From the NCBI GenBank assembly GCA_017882645.1, contig JADGPC010000103.1, positions 1-36,650 of the forward strand: 36,650 nt of DNA, given 5' to 3'. Shown one piece after another: positions 24,797-33,381 of this stretch; positions within the stretch are counted from its first letter, which is position 1, and the number at the start of each line of letters is the position of its first letter. A model generated the notes under the pieces. It had not been told where the DNA came from. It saw nothing but the letters and a program-made list of their open reading frames with translations, and searched no databases. A program made the position numbers and the translations under genes. This DNA comes from Streptosporangiales bacterium. Lineage in GTDB: Bacteria > Actinomycetota > Actinomycetes > Streptosporangiales > Streptosporangiaceae.

Positions 24797-25189
24797 CCCT
24801 TGGATCTCCTTGCGGTGTCAGGCTGAATGTCACCGCGAACGCCGGCTAGGAAAGCCAGTCCTGGAGTTCAGAGCGCTACGAATAGTCGCTAGTCTCGCCG
24901 TGAAAACGGAAAGGCACACCCAGCAACGTCACACTGTGACAGATGGGGTGTGCCTGCGTCGTAAGCACTGCCCATGAAGCTACACCAGGTTGGCCCCGCT
25001 GTCCAGTTTCTCCTGTCCGGTTACGCGGCCGCCGGCCGCCGGCCGCAGCCTGGTCGGCCTGGGTTGGGGGCTGCTAGTCCTGAACCCCCCGCCCGCATAA
25101 CATGTCCCTGATGCGGCTTCGGTGTTCTGGCTTGGCCCCGGTGCCGAGGTGTCTCGGCCGGCCAACCTGATCCGGATTGGGGGTGCAGC
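24797..25189. other. Intergenic region between divergent genes, with a hairpin
   Basis: 393 bp with no gene visible. Its main structure is an inverted repeat, 24912-24921 with 24946-24955 (10-bp arms), with an inner GTCAC/GTGAC pair at 24928-24940. This could be a regulatory palindrome or hairpin in the leader of the glycosyltransferase gene. Around 25025-25050 there is a GGCCGCC-rich run. Promoters for both flanking genes should lie here, but I see no convincing match. Confidence 0.5.
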
Positions 25190-25549
25190 GTGCCAGAGTT
25201 CGAGCTCTCGTCCGAGCATCGCGATGGCACTCTCGTCATCAAGCTCGTTGGTGACCTCGACATCGTCACGAGCCGGCAGCTCGACGAGACCCTCGCTGAA
25301 TCAAGCAGGACGCTCGACCATGTCGTGCTCGACCTGGCCGCCGTGGACTTCATGGACACCAGCTCGCTCGCGGTGATCGTCGGCCACTGGAAGGGACTGG
25401 TAGCGGCCGGCGGATCGCTGGCACTCGCCGGAGCGAGGTTCGAGTACACGAGAACCCTGTGGATCACCGGGCTAGCTGACCGGATCCCGATGTACGACAG
25501 CGTCGACCTGGCCATCGCCGCCCAGCAGACGGCAGCTGACGGCAGCTGA
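25190..25549 (+). CDS. STAS-domain anti-sigma-factor antagonist-like protein
   Basis: 119 residues from GTG 25190. One STAS domain: VIKLVGDLDIVTSRQLDETL, VVLDLAAVDFMDTSSLAVIV. The phosphorylation loop reads DTSSLA where SpoIIAA/RsbV-type antagonists have DSSGLG, so a phosphorylatable hydroxyl is kept but the Gly is gone. Such proteins release a sigma factor by binding its anti-sigma kinase. It is convergent with, and 17 bp from, the SigB/SigF-type sigma gene, which suggests the partnership. No RsbW-like kinase gene is in the window. Confidence 0.9.
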   Translation: MPEFELSSEHRDGTLVIKLVGDLDIVTSRQLDETLAESSRTLDHVVLDLAAVDFMDTSSLAVIVGHWKGLVAAGGSLALAGARFEYTRTLWITGLADRIPMYDSVDLAIAAQQTAADGS

Positions 25550-25566
25550 CGGGACAGGCTGAAACC

Positions 25567-26394
25567 CTAGTCAGCTTCCGCGCCGGACAGTTCCGGGTCG
25601 GATTCCAGTATCCGGTCGCGCAGGTATGCGAGCGCGTGCGCGAGCAGACGTGAGACGTGCATCTGGGAGATGCCAAGCTGGTCGCCGATCTCGGACTGGG
25701 TCATGTTGCCGTAGAACCGCATCATCAGCAGGCGCTGCTCCCGGTCAGGGAGCTCGCCGAGGTGCCCCCAGACGGCCTCCATGTCCAGCGTGTTCTCGAG
25801 CTGCGGGTCCTCGCCGCCAAGCAGATCCTCCAGCGTCCCCGCGTCGGTGCCGTCGGACAGCGGAGCGCTCAAGGACGAGGCCTGGAACGCGAGATCGGCC
25901 CGCTGGGCATCGAGCAGGTCGCTGGCACTGACTCCGAGGTACTCGGCAAGCTCGGAATCGGTCGGAGTCCGCGACAGCTCCTGCGCCAGGTCGCCTCTGG
26001 CCTTCCTGATCTCCAGCCGCAGCTCCTGCGCGGACCGGCGGACGTGTACCTGCCAGCGCTTGTCACGGAAGTGGCGCTTGATCTCGCCGGTGATGGTCGG
26101 CGTCGCATAAGCCGCCAGGCTCTCGCCGATCTCCGGGTCGAAGTTGTTGATGGCCTTCAGCAGCCCGACGTAGCCGACCTGCATCAGCTCTTCGTGAGGC
26201 TCGGGGCTGTCCCGGTAGCGCAGCACGCACGAGCGGACGAGCCCCTGGTAGCGGCCGACGAGCGCCTCGCAGGCCGCCTCGCGGACCGGGGTCCCGTGCG
26301 GCTCGGACTGAATGGTCTTCAGCAGCTCGTGGTCTGCCTGCTTGCCGAAGTCAGCCGGGTCCGGCGACGTCCGGCGAGCTGTCGGGGGTACCAA
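25567..26394 (-). CDS. RNA polymerase sigma factor, SigB/SigF/SigG group
   Basis: 275 residues. TTG start at 26394 with GGAGGTGA at good distance. Region 2: ALVGRYQGLVRSCVLRYRDS, HEELMQVGYVGLLKAINNFD, YATPTITGEIKRHFRDKRWQ, the last being typical of SigB/F stress sigmas. Region 3: VHVRRSAQELRLEI, RTPTDSELAEYLGVS. Region 4: ELPDREQRLLMMRFYGNMTQ, ISQMHVSRLLAHAL. It directs transcription of a general stress or developmental regulon and is normally held by an anti-sigma factor. A GTTT-N15-GGGTA promoter precedes it, suggesting autoregulation, and it lies directly behind the formate dehydrogenase operon on the same strand. Confidence 0.94.
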   Translation of the reverse strand: MVPPTARRTSPDPADFGKQADHELLKTIQSEPHGTPVREAACEALVGRYQGLVRSCVLRYRDSPEPHEELMQVGYVGLLKAINNFDPEIGESLAAYATPTITGEIKRHFRDKRWQVHVRRSAQELRLEIRKARGDLAQELSRTPTDSELAEYLGVSASDLLDAQRADLAFQASSLSAPLSDGTDAGTLEDLLGGEDPQLENTLDMEAVWGHLGELPDREQRLLMMRFYGNMTQSEIGDQLGISQMHVSRLLAHALAYLRDRILESDPELSGAEAD

Positions 26395-26478
26395 AGCTCG
26401 TCACCTCCACTGGTCGAGCACGAGTAGGCATGCCCCCTGGAGACGCTCCAAACATGGGACTGCCGAGAACCGCACCGA

Positions 26479-26503
26479 CTACCCGGCCCTCGACGGGGTA
26501 AAC
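26479..26503 (-). promoter_or_regulatory. SigB/SigF-type promoter of the sigma gene
   Basis: Minus strand GTTTAC (26503-26498), 13 nt, GGGTAG (26484-26479), which is GTTT-N15-GGGTA. It fits the general stress sigma consensus and implies positive autoregulation. Leader of about 75 nt to the TTG start. It lies just beyond the nrfD stop. Confidence 0.75.
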
Positions 26504-26513
26504 AGCGCAGCGG

Positions 26514-27479
26514 TCAGCGGCGGTCCTGAGCCTGCGGGTGCTCGCGCTCCCGCTGCCGCTCGCGCAGTCGCTCGCGCTGCGGGACGATCGTGTACCTGGG
26601 GTCGGCGGCCGAATCCAGGCCAGCATGGAAGATTCCCCACCGGGTCGCCGCCGAGGCCGCGAGCAGCGTCGCGCCGGATACCGCGCCGGCCAGCCGGCTG
26701 CGCCGCGCCAGCATCGAGCCGGCGGCTCCGGCCACTGACAGCACCTGGCCGGCCCGCAGGTACGCGCCGCCCCGGCCGCTCCGGTACGGCTCGGCCACCA
26801 TCCCGATCCGCCGCTTCAGCCGGCTCGACGCGGCCAGTTCCGCGGCTATCCCGAAGATCGCCAGGTACCTGGCCGGGTCGGACTGGTCGGCCGGAGCGGC
26901 CAGCAGGCCGAGTCCGCCTGCCGCGGTGGCCGCCGACCCCGCGAAGACGAAAGGAAGCTCCGGGTAACCCTCGTGCCAGGCCGGCACGGCCGTGTCGCTG
27001 ATGAGCGCCGCCGTGTAGGCGGCTACGCCCGGCCCGAGCAGCGCCGCCCCGGCGGTAGCGGCGGCCCCGATCCTGGGCATCCGGCCGGTTGTCGCCGAGA
27101 ACGCGGCCGCTCCGGCGGCCGGCACGTACGCGGACAGCAGCCACGAGCCGACACTGAGCGGGGAGGTGACCTTGAACACGCGCAGCATGTTGAGGAAACG
27201 CGCGGGCCGGCCGAGGTCGTGCACGAGCGCGGCCACCGACACGCAGCCAGCCCCGAAGGCGCCTGCCTTGGCGGCGCGCGCCAGGGCCGGCCGGCCCGTC
27301 ACCTGGGCACCCGCCCCGATCAGCGACGACGCGCCGGCCAGGCCGCCGAGGAAGAGGTAGCCAGGAATCTGCGGCGACTTCCAGACCGGTGCCTTGATCA
27401 CCGGCTTGCCATAGTAGGAATCGAACTGGGCCGGCGGCACCATGACCTGCTCCGCCCGCCGGCGGCGGCCGCCGCTCAC
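26514..27479 (-). CDS. NrfD-type membrane subunit of formate dehydrogenase
   Basis: 321 residues, polytopic NrfD/PsrC family (about eight membrane segments). YYGKPVIKAPVWKSPQIPGY, FLGGLAGASSLIGAGAQVTG and HDLGRPARFLNMLRVFKVTS are family motifs. It anchors the Fe-S subunit to the membrane and passes electrons to quinone, without heme. GTG start overlaps the Fe-S subunit stop (GTGA). The C-terminus is an Arg/Gln/Glu-rich tail. In E. coli FDH-N this role is taken by a cytochrome b subunit, so the NrfD anchor marks a different complex type. Confidence 0.92.
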   Translation of the reverse strand: MSGGRRRRAEQVMVPPAQFDSYYGKPVIKAPVWKSPQIPGYLFLGGLAGASSLIGAGAQVTGRPALARAAKAGAFGAGCVSVAALVHDLGRPARFLNMLRVFKVTSPLSVGSWLLSAYVPAAGAAAFSATTGRMPRIGAAATAGAALLGPGVAAYTAALISDTAVPAWHEGYPELPFVFAGSAATAAGGLGLLAAPADQSDPARYLAIFGIAAELAASSRLKRRIGMVAEPYRSGRGGAYLRAGQVLSVAGAAGSMLARRSRLAGAVSGATLLAASAATRWGIFHAGLDSAADPRYTIVPQRERLRERQREREHPQAQDRR

Positions 27480-28333
27480 CTGCGCCGCCCCGAGGCCGCG
27501 AACGCGGCTGCCGCGCCCGCGGCGAGCATGGCCGCCGCGGCAGCGGCGTGCCGCCAGATCGACGGCAGGTCCCTGGTCGTGACCACCGGGTCGGGCGGCA
27601 GCCCGTAGACCTCAGGCTCATCAAGCAGCAGGAAGAACGCGCCGTCCCCGCCGACACCGTCGCCGGGATCCGCGCCGTAGAGCCGTGCGTCACTCACCCC
27701 GGCCTCGTGCAGGTCGGCCAGCCGGCCCGCAGCCCGTTCGCGCAGCTCGTCGAGCGGGCCGAACTGGATGGACTCGGTCGGGCATGCTTTCGCGCAGGCT
27801 GGCTCGAGCCCGGCGCCGAGCCGGTCGTAGCACATGGTGCACTTCCATGCCCGCCCGTCGTCCTTGCGCTGGTCGATAACGCCGTACGGGCAGGCAGGAA
27901 TGCAGTACCCGCATCCGTTGCAGACGTCCTCCTGCACGACGACGGTCCCGAACTCGGTGCGGAACAGCGCGCCGGTCGGGCAGACGTCCAGGCAGGCGGC
28001 GTGCGTGCAGTGCTTGCAGACATCAGAGGACATCAGCCAGCGGAATTCGCCGCCGTCGCCCGTCCCGGCTGGCCCGTTCTCGGCTAGCACCGTCCGGGCT
28101 GGCCTGCGCTGCTCGATGAAGGCCACGTGCCGCCAGGTGTCCGCGCCGAGCCCGACCGAGTTGTCATAGGACATGCCGGTCAGCAGCAGGCCATCCTCCG
28201 GTACGTGATTCCACTCCTTGCAGGCCACCTCGCAGGCCTTGCAGCCGATGCAGACCGAGGTGTCGGTGAAGAAGCCCAGCCGCGGCTGCTGCTCCGCCTG
28301 GCCGGAGCTGGCGGTGGCCTCGGGATCGCTCAT
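27476..28333 (-). CDS. Formate dehydrogenase iron-sulfur (beta) subunit
   Basis: 285 residues with four ferredoxin-like cysteine clusters: CIGCKACEVACKEW near residue 28, CKHCTHAACLDVCPTG near 112, CNGCGYCIPACPYG near 140, and CTMCYDRLGAGLEPACAKAC near 168. These carry four [4Fe-4S] clusters that conduct electrons from the molybdenum subunit to the membrane subunit. A C-terminal hydrophobic Ala-rich helix (AAAAAAMLAAGAAAAFAAS), followed by GRRR, is probably a membrane anchor. The ATG overlaps the alpha-subunit stop (ATGA), and the stop overlaps the nrfD start. Lacks a signal peptide. Confidence 0.95.
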   Translation of the reverse strand: MSDPEATASSGQAEQQPRLGFFTDTSVCIGCKACEVACKEWNHVPEDGLLLTGMSYDNSVGLGADTWRHVAFIEQRRPARTVLAENGPAGTGDGGEFRWLMSSDVCKHCTHAACLDVCPTGALFRTEFGTVVVQEDVCNGCGYCIPACPYGVIDQRKDDGRAWKCTMCYDRLGAGLEPACAKACPTESIQFGPLDELRERAAGRLADLHEAGVSDARLYGADPGDGVGGDGAFFLLLDEPEVYGLPPDPVVTTRDLPSIWRHAAAAAAMLAAGAAAAFAASGRRR

Positions 28334-31300
28334 AGTCCCATCCCCGTCTGATCGGTAATGCCCGCTCGCGCCTGGTACTGCCGGACCAGCTCCAGCCTGG
28401 CCGGCCCGCGCGGCCGCCGGCCCGGCCTGATGTCACAGGCGAAGGCCTTGACTTCCTGGATGTGAACGTTCGGGTCGAGGCTCAGCGCGGTCAGGTCGTT
28501 GGCCGAGTCTCCGGTGGTGCAGCCGTTGCTGCCCCAGTGGTAGGGCAGGCCTACCTGATGAAGCGTCCGGCCCTGCACGGTCAGCGGCCTGATCCGCTCG
28601 GTGACCAGTACCCGGGCCTCGATCGCCGCCCGCGCGCTGACGATCGTCGCCCAGCCCAGATGCTCGAGCCCGCGCTCGGCTGCCAGCTGGGGCGATACCT
28701 CGCAGAAGAACTCGGGCTGCAGCTCCGACAGGTACGGCAGGAACCGCGACATCCCGCCCGCGGTGTGGTGCTCGGTCAGCCGGTAGGTCGTCGTCACATA
28801 AGGGAACACATCAGAGCCGGGCTCGTCGCCGCTGGGCTGAAGCCGGTTGTGCTTGTTCCGGAACACCGTCACCTGGCGGACCGGGTTGCGCTGCTGGCCG
28901 TAGAGCAGGTTGCGGAACGGCGAGTCCTGCGGCTCGTAGTGGGTGGGCAGCGGTCCGTCGGTCAGCCCGGCCGGCGCGAACAGCCAGGCTTTACCGTCGG
29001 CCTGCATGATGAAGGGGTCGATTCCGGAGATCGCGTCCACCCCGGTGGCGTCATCGGGCGGCCGGTACGACGGCGCCCGGTCGGGCACGAAGTCGGGGAT
29101 GTCGTGCCCTGTCCAGCTGCCGGTGTCCTGGTCCCACCAGATCAGGGCCTTGCGCTCGCTCCAGGGCTTGCCGTCAGGATCGGCCGAAGCGCGGTTGTAG
29201 AGCACCCGGCGGTTGGCCGGCCAGGCCCAGCCCCACTCGGGCGCCACCCAGCTCTGCTCCCGTCCTGGCTTGCGGCGGGCGGCCTGATTCACGCCGTCCG
29301 CGTAGCAGCCGCAGTAGATCCAGCAGCCGCAGGCCGTGGAGCCGTCGCCGGCGAGCTGCGTATAGGCCGACAGCGGCTTGCCGTCCGCGTCCCAGCCGTT
29401 GATCTCGGCTAGCACCGCCTCGGAGTCCGGCTCGGCGGTCCGGCCCGACGTCGGATAGTCCCAGGTGAGGTCGAGGACGGGCCGGTTCATCTCATCGGCC
29501 GAGCCGGGACCTCGACCCAGCTTTTCCCTGATCTTCCGGCCGAGGTGGTAGGTGAACCACAGCTCGCTCCGCGCATCGCCGGCCGGCTCGACGGCCGTGT
29601 GGTGCCACTGCAGCATCCGCTGAGTGTTGGTGAAGCTGCCGGACTTCTCGGTATGCGCGGCGGCCGGCATGAAGAATACCTCGGTGCGGATGTCCTCGGT
29701 GCGCAGCTCGCCGCTCTCGATCTCCGGGCCGTCCAGCCACCAGGTGGCGCTCTCGATCAGCGAGAAGTCGCGGACCACGAGCCAGTCAAGGTTGGCCATG
29801 GCCAGTCGCTGCATGCGGCCGTTAGCCGACCCGACGGCCGGGTTCTCGCCGAGCAGGAAGTAGCCCTTGCAGTCGCCCGCGAGCTGGGCCAGCACGGTCT
29901 CGTAGGTACTGTGCGAGCCGGTCAGCCTGGGCAGGTAATCGAAGCAGAAGTCGGTCTCCGCCGTCGCGGCCTCGCCCCACCAGGCCTTCAGCAGGCTCAC
30001 CGTGTACGCACGCATGTTGGCCCAGAAGCCGCTGCGCACGGATTCGGCCTGCACGAAGGACTCAAGGTCCTCGCTCGAGTGGGCGTGCGGCATCGGGATA
30101 TACCCCGGCAGGAGGTCGAACAGGGTCGGTATATCGGTGGATCCCTGGATCGACGCGTGGCCGCGCAGCGCCAGGATCCCGCCCCCTGGGCGCCCGATGT
30201 TGCCGAGCAGCGTCTGCAGGATGGACGCGGTCCTGACGTACTGCACGCCGACCGTGTGCTGGGTCCAGCCGACGCTGTAGACGAGCGCGCTGGTCCGGTC
30301 CCGCCCCGAGTTCTCGGTGAGCAGCTCGCAGACCCGGCCGAAGACGTCGGCCGGCACCCCGCAGACCTGCTCCACCAGCTCAGGCGTGTAGCGGGCGAAA
30401 TGGTGCTTCAGCACCTGGAACACGCACCGGGGATGGGTCAGCGTCTCGTCCCGCCTAGGCGTCCCGGTTCCCACGTCGGCGCCGCCCGAGCCGTGCGCCT
30501 CACCGCGGGCGGCCTGCCTGACCGAGGCGCCCGCGTCGCCGGGACGGTCGTCGTATGCCAGGTCCCGCTCGCCCGAGGCGGCCTGGACCTCCATGCCTTC
30601 GTACTGCCAGGCGCGGTAGTCGTAGACGCGATGCTCGGTGTCGAGCCCGGCGAACACGCCGTCGAGGTCCTCGGTGTCGGCGTAGTCCTGGGTCAGGATC
30701 GTCGCCGCGTTGGTGTAGTTCAGCACGTACTCGCGGAAGTACTTCTCCTGGCTCAGCACGTAGTGGACGATGCCGCCGAGGAAGGCGATGTCGGTGCCCG
30801 CGCGGAGCGGCACGTGCAGGTCGGCGAGCGCGCTGGTCCTGGTGAAGCGCGGGTCGATATGCACGATCTTGGCGCCGCGTGCCTTGGCCTCCATCACCCA
30901 CTGGAATCCAACTGGATGGCACTCGGCCATGTTGGAGCCCTGGATGATGATGCAGTCGGAATTCTGCAGGTCCTGCTGGAAGGTCGTCGCGCCGCCGCGA
31001 CCGAAGCTAGTCCCCAGACCGGGAACTGTGGCGGAGTGTCAAATCCGGGCCTGGTTCTCGACCTGGATCGCGCCGAGGGCGGTAAAGAGCTTCTTGATCA
31101 GGTAATTCTCTTCGTTGTCCAGGGTCGCTCCGCCGAGGCTCGCGAAGCCGAGCGTCCGGCGGGTGCGCACGCCGTCGACATCCCACTGCCAGCCCTGGCG
31201 GCGGGCCTCGATGACCCGGTCGGCGATCATGTCCATCGCCGTCTCCAGGTCCAGGCTCTCCCACCGTGTGCCGCCTGGCGAGCGGTACAGCACCCGGTGG

Positions 31301-31605
31301 AGCCGGGCATCACCGGTGGTGAGCTGCAGGCTGGCCGAGCCTTTCGGGCACAGCCGGCCCCGGCTCACGGGCGAGTCAGGATCACCCTCGATCTGCGTCA
31401 CGCGGTCATTGCTGACGTAGACATTCTGGCCGCAGCCGACCGCGCAGTACGGGCAGACTGACTTGACGACCTGGTCCGCGGTGGCGATGCGCGGGGTCAG
31501 GCGCGCGGTCGCCGCGCTCTTGGCCGCCGGGCCGCGCCCGGTCCGGTCGGCGGTGGTCAGCTGCCGGTAGGCCGGCCAGCTCTCGATCCAGGTCCGAACG
31601 CTCAC
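28330..31605 (-). CDS. Selenocysteine-containing formate dehydrogenase alpha subunit
   Basis: 1091 residues when the in-frame UGA at 31041-31039 is read as selenocysteine (residue 189); simple ORF calling splits it in two. Formate oxidation occurs at a Mo/W-bis-MGD centre. An N-terminal [4Fe-4S] motif, CPYCAVGCGQ (51, 54, 58) with Cys86 in GRLCPKG, comes first. Then ENYLIKKLFTALGAI, NQARI-U-HSATV, and SFGRGGATT, equivalent to the ARVUHGPTV segment of E. coli FdnG. Later motifs: NMAECHPVGFQWVMEAKARG, VHIDPRFTRTSALADLHVPL, and a C-terminal molybdopterin dinucleotide-binding domain (HWGSNGCTTGDSANDLTALS). No twin-arginine signal, so it is probably cytoplasmic. GTG start at 31605. Confidence 0.95.
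31009..31041 (-). promoter_or_regulatory. UGA codon and SECIS element
   Basis: Minus strand: UGA 31041-31039, 11 nt, then a 7-bp stem (31027-31021 with 31015-31009, one G-U pair) closing a GGUCU loop (31020-31016). Loop sequence and distance match the E. coli fdhF/fdnG SECIS hairpins bound by SelB. The element lies inside the coding sequence, as expected in bacteria. Confidence 0.9.
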
Positions 31606-31615
31606 CCGCCCCGGA

Positions 31616-31640
31616 GTACCCCAGGTAGCCCTCCCGAAAC
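31616..31640 (-). promoter_or_regulatory. SigB/SigF-type promoter of the formate dehydrogenase operon
   Basis: Minus strand GTTTCG (31640-31635), 13 nt, GGGTAC (31621-31616), again GTTT-N15-GGGTA. The -10 box ends 11 nt before the GTG start, so the transcript would have only a few leader bases (nearly leaderless). Confidence 0.7.
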
Positions 31641-31677
31641 GGCGTAGCGGTTACTCGCGCGCGTGGCCGCAGGTCGG

Positions 31678-31701
31678 GTTTACGGCGGCGGCCCTGGGTA
31701 G
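31678..31701 (+). promoter_or_regulatory. SigB/SigF-type promoter of the hemerythrin-like gene
   Basis: GTTTAC (31678-31683), 12 nt, GGGTAG (31696-31701): the same hexamers as upstream of the sigma gene, with a spacer one base shorter. It leaves a leader of about 45 nt that includes the ribosome binding site GGAGGGA before ATG 31753. Confidence 0.72.
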
Positions 31702-31752
31702 CAGCCTGCGGAGCTCAATCAACGGGGATGCACATCGACGGAGGGAACAGCC

Positions 31753-32220
31753 ATGGCCGACGCGTTCAGCGTCCTGAGGCGCGATCACGAGAAGGTGGAG
31801 CGCACGCTTGCCGCTCTTGAAGACGGCCCGAACGCTGGGAGCGGTGCCGACCAGGGCGAACTGCTAGCACGGCGGAAGCTCACTCAGCAGCTCATCACCG
31901 ACGAGGCCGTTCACGAGGCCATCGAGGAGACGTATTTCTGGCCTGTGGTCAGGGACCGGATGCCGGGCGGCGGCGAGCTGGCCGACGAGGCCATCGGCCA
32001 GGAGCAGGCCGCCAAGCAGGTCCTGCACCTGCTGGAGCAGCTCGGGGCCTGGGATGACGGCTTCGAGAAGCTGCTGCGCGAGTTCATCGCGGCGGCCCGC
32101 GATCACGTGGCGTTCGAGGAGACCAAGGTGTGGCCTGGCCTGCGTGAGGTGCTGAGCACGCAGGAGATCAGCGAGCTCGGCGAGAAGCTGGCGGCGGCGA
32201 AGGAGCACGCCCAGGCGTGA
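31753..32220 (+). CDS. Hemerythrin-like (HHE domain) protein
   Basis: 155-residue four-helix-bundle protein. Iron-ligand candidates: His12 (LRRDHEKVE), His54 and Glu58 (AVHEAIEE), His118 and Glu122 (DHVAFEE). The third-helix position that is usually His reads Gln85 (IGQEQAAKQVL), so one ligand appears lost. HHE proteins bind diiron and sense or store oxygen, NO or iron; in actinobacteria several belong to stress regulons. ATG 31753 with GGAGGGA upstream. Divergent from the formate dehydrogenase operon, with its own SigB/SigF-type promoter and a 21-bp terminator. Confidence 0.9.
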   Translation: MADAFSVLRRDHEKVERTLAALEDGPNAGSGADQGELLARRKLTQQLITDEAVHEAIEETYFWPVVRDRMPGGGELADEAIGQEQAAKQVLHLLEQLGAWDDGFEKLLREFIAAARDHVAFEETKVWPGLREVLSTQEISELGEKLAAAKEHAQA

Positions 32221-32222
32221 GG

Positions 32223-32273
32223 GACAACGCTGAACCCCTGCTGCTATAGCGACAGCAGGGGTTCAGCGTTGTC
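32223..32273 (+). terminator. 21-bp hairpin terminator after the hemerythrin-like gene
   Basis: Perfect arms 32223-32243 and 32253-32273 with a 9-nt loop, starting 3 nt after the stop. Confidence 0.88.
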
Positions 32274-32298
32274 GCAGGCCAGTTAGGCGGTGCGGTAG

Positions 32299-33279
32299 CG
32301 GGCTGCGTCGGGGTGCGGAAAGCGACGCCCAGGCCGGGGCCAGGGCTCGCGTGCCCAGCTGAACGGCACCCTGCGGTTCATCACCGAGCGGGTCCTGGCC
32401 GACGGCCCTGACCAGTGCCCGGCGTACACCGTCGCTGGCGAGGCCATCCCGGGCGAGAAGAACCTCAGGCTCCGCGGCTACCCAGGCAGCTCGGTGCGCG
32501 TCGGGAACCGGGTGAACGCCCAGTTCCAGCTGGACAGCATGGGTGAGGTGCCGCAGCTGCTCGCGGCCGCGGCCGAGCTCGGCATGCTCGGCCCTGGCGA
32601 GCTGCGGGCCGCCGAGGTGGTTGCCCGGGCCATCGAGCAGCGATGGACCAGGCCCGATGCCGGCGTATGGGAATTGCACGACGACTTCTGGACGCACTCC
32701 CGGCTCGCGTGTGTCGCCGGGCTCCGCGCTATGGCCGCCGCGACCGCGACTCACGGCGCGCGGCTCGCCGCGAACTGGAGCGGGCCGGCTGTTGCGATCA
32801 TGGCCGCTCTGGATAAGGCCGTTCACCCGACCGGATGGCAGCGCGCGGTAGCCGACGAGCTGGTCGATGCGGCGCTGCTGCCGTCCGTCGTACGGGGCGC
32901 CTTGCCCGCCGGTGACCCGCGCAGCGAGGCGACGGTAGCCGCTGTCGCCCGGGAGCTTGCTGACGACGGCTTTGTCTACCGGTTCCGCCACGACAACCGG
33001 CCGCTGCACGAGGCCGAGGGCGCCTTCCTGCTCTGCGGCTTCTGGATGGCGCTCACGGCTCACGTCCGGGGCAACGACATGGAGGCGGCGCACTGGTTCG
33101 AGCGCAACCGGGCTGCCTGCGGCCCGGCCGGACTTTACACCGAGGAGTACGACGTGCATCAGCGCCAGCTGCGCGGCAACCTGCCGCAGGCGTTCGTTCA
33201 CGCGGGCATGCTGGAGTGCGCCGTCCGGCTGTCTGGCTTCGCCAATCTGGGCGGGATCGGGTCATCGGGAGCTCAGTGA
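32299..33279 (+). pseudogene. N-terminally truncated GH15 glycoside hydrolase
   Basis: The frame is open from 32299 (after TAG 32296-32298) to TGA at 33279. From 32362 on it is recognisable as the C-terminal part of an (alpha/alpha)6-barrel glycosidase of family 15: GYPGSSVRVGNRVNAQFQLD, DAGVWELHDDFWTHSRLACV, FRHDNRPLHEAEGAFLLCGF, and TEEYDVHQRQLRGNLPQAFV. Full-length relatives (glucoamylase, trehalase types) are about 600 residues; here at most 326 remain. The N-terminal beta domain and the first half of the barrel are missing. There is no ATG or GTG before the first conserved segment; GTG 32494 would start inside it. The hemerythrin terminator ends 26 bp upstream, so a deletion up to that point is likely. 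Confidence 0.75.
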
Positions 33280-33381
33280 GCTGCCGCATGTACGGCGCGG
33301 GCACGGGTAGCTGTCGCGTGCAAGGCAGCTCCGGCCGGACAGCTCCGGCCGAAACATCACCGATAGCGGGAGTGGTTGGTC

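Noticed and set aside
25000-25110. GC-rich hairpin-prone stretch as a possible tRNA-Sec (selC) gene near the selenoprotein
   Set aside because: No UCA anticodon loop, T-loop GTTCGA or acceptor-stem pairing could be found.
31039-31041. UGA read as a true stop, giving a 188-residue protein and a separate 866-residue protein
   Set aside because: Protein similarity continues through the codon, the position equals Sec in E. coli FdnG, and a SECIS hairpin follows at the right distance.
33286-33310. GGGTAG at 33305-33310 upstream of the small basic protein as a stress-sigma promoter
   Set aside because: No GTTT-like box at the required distance (GCAT is found there).
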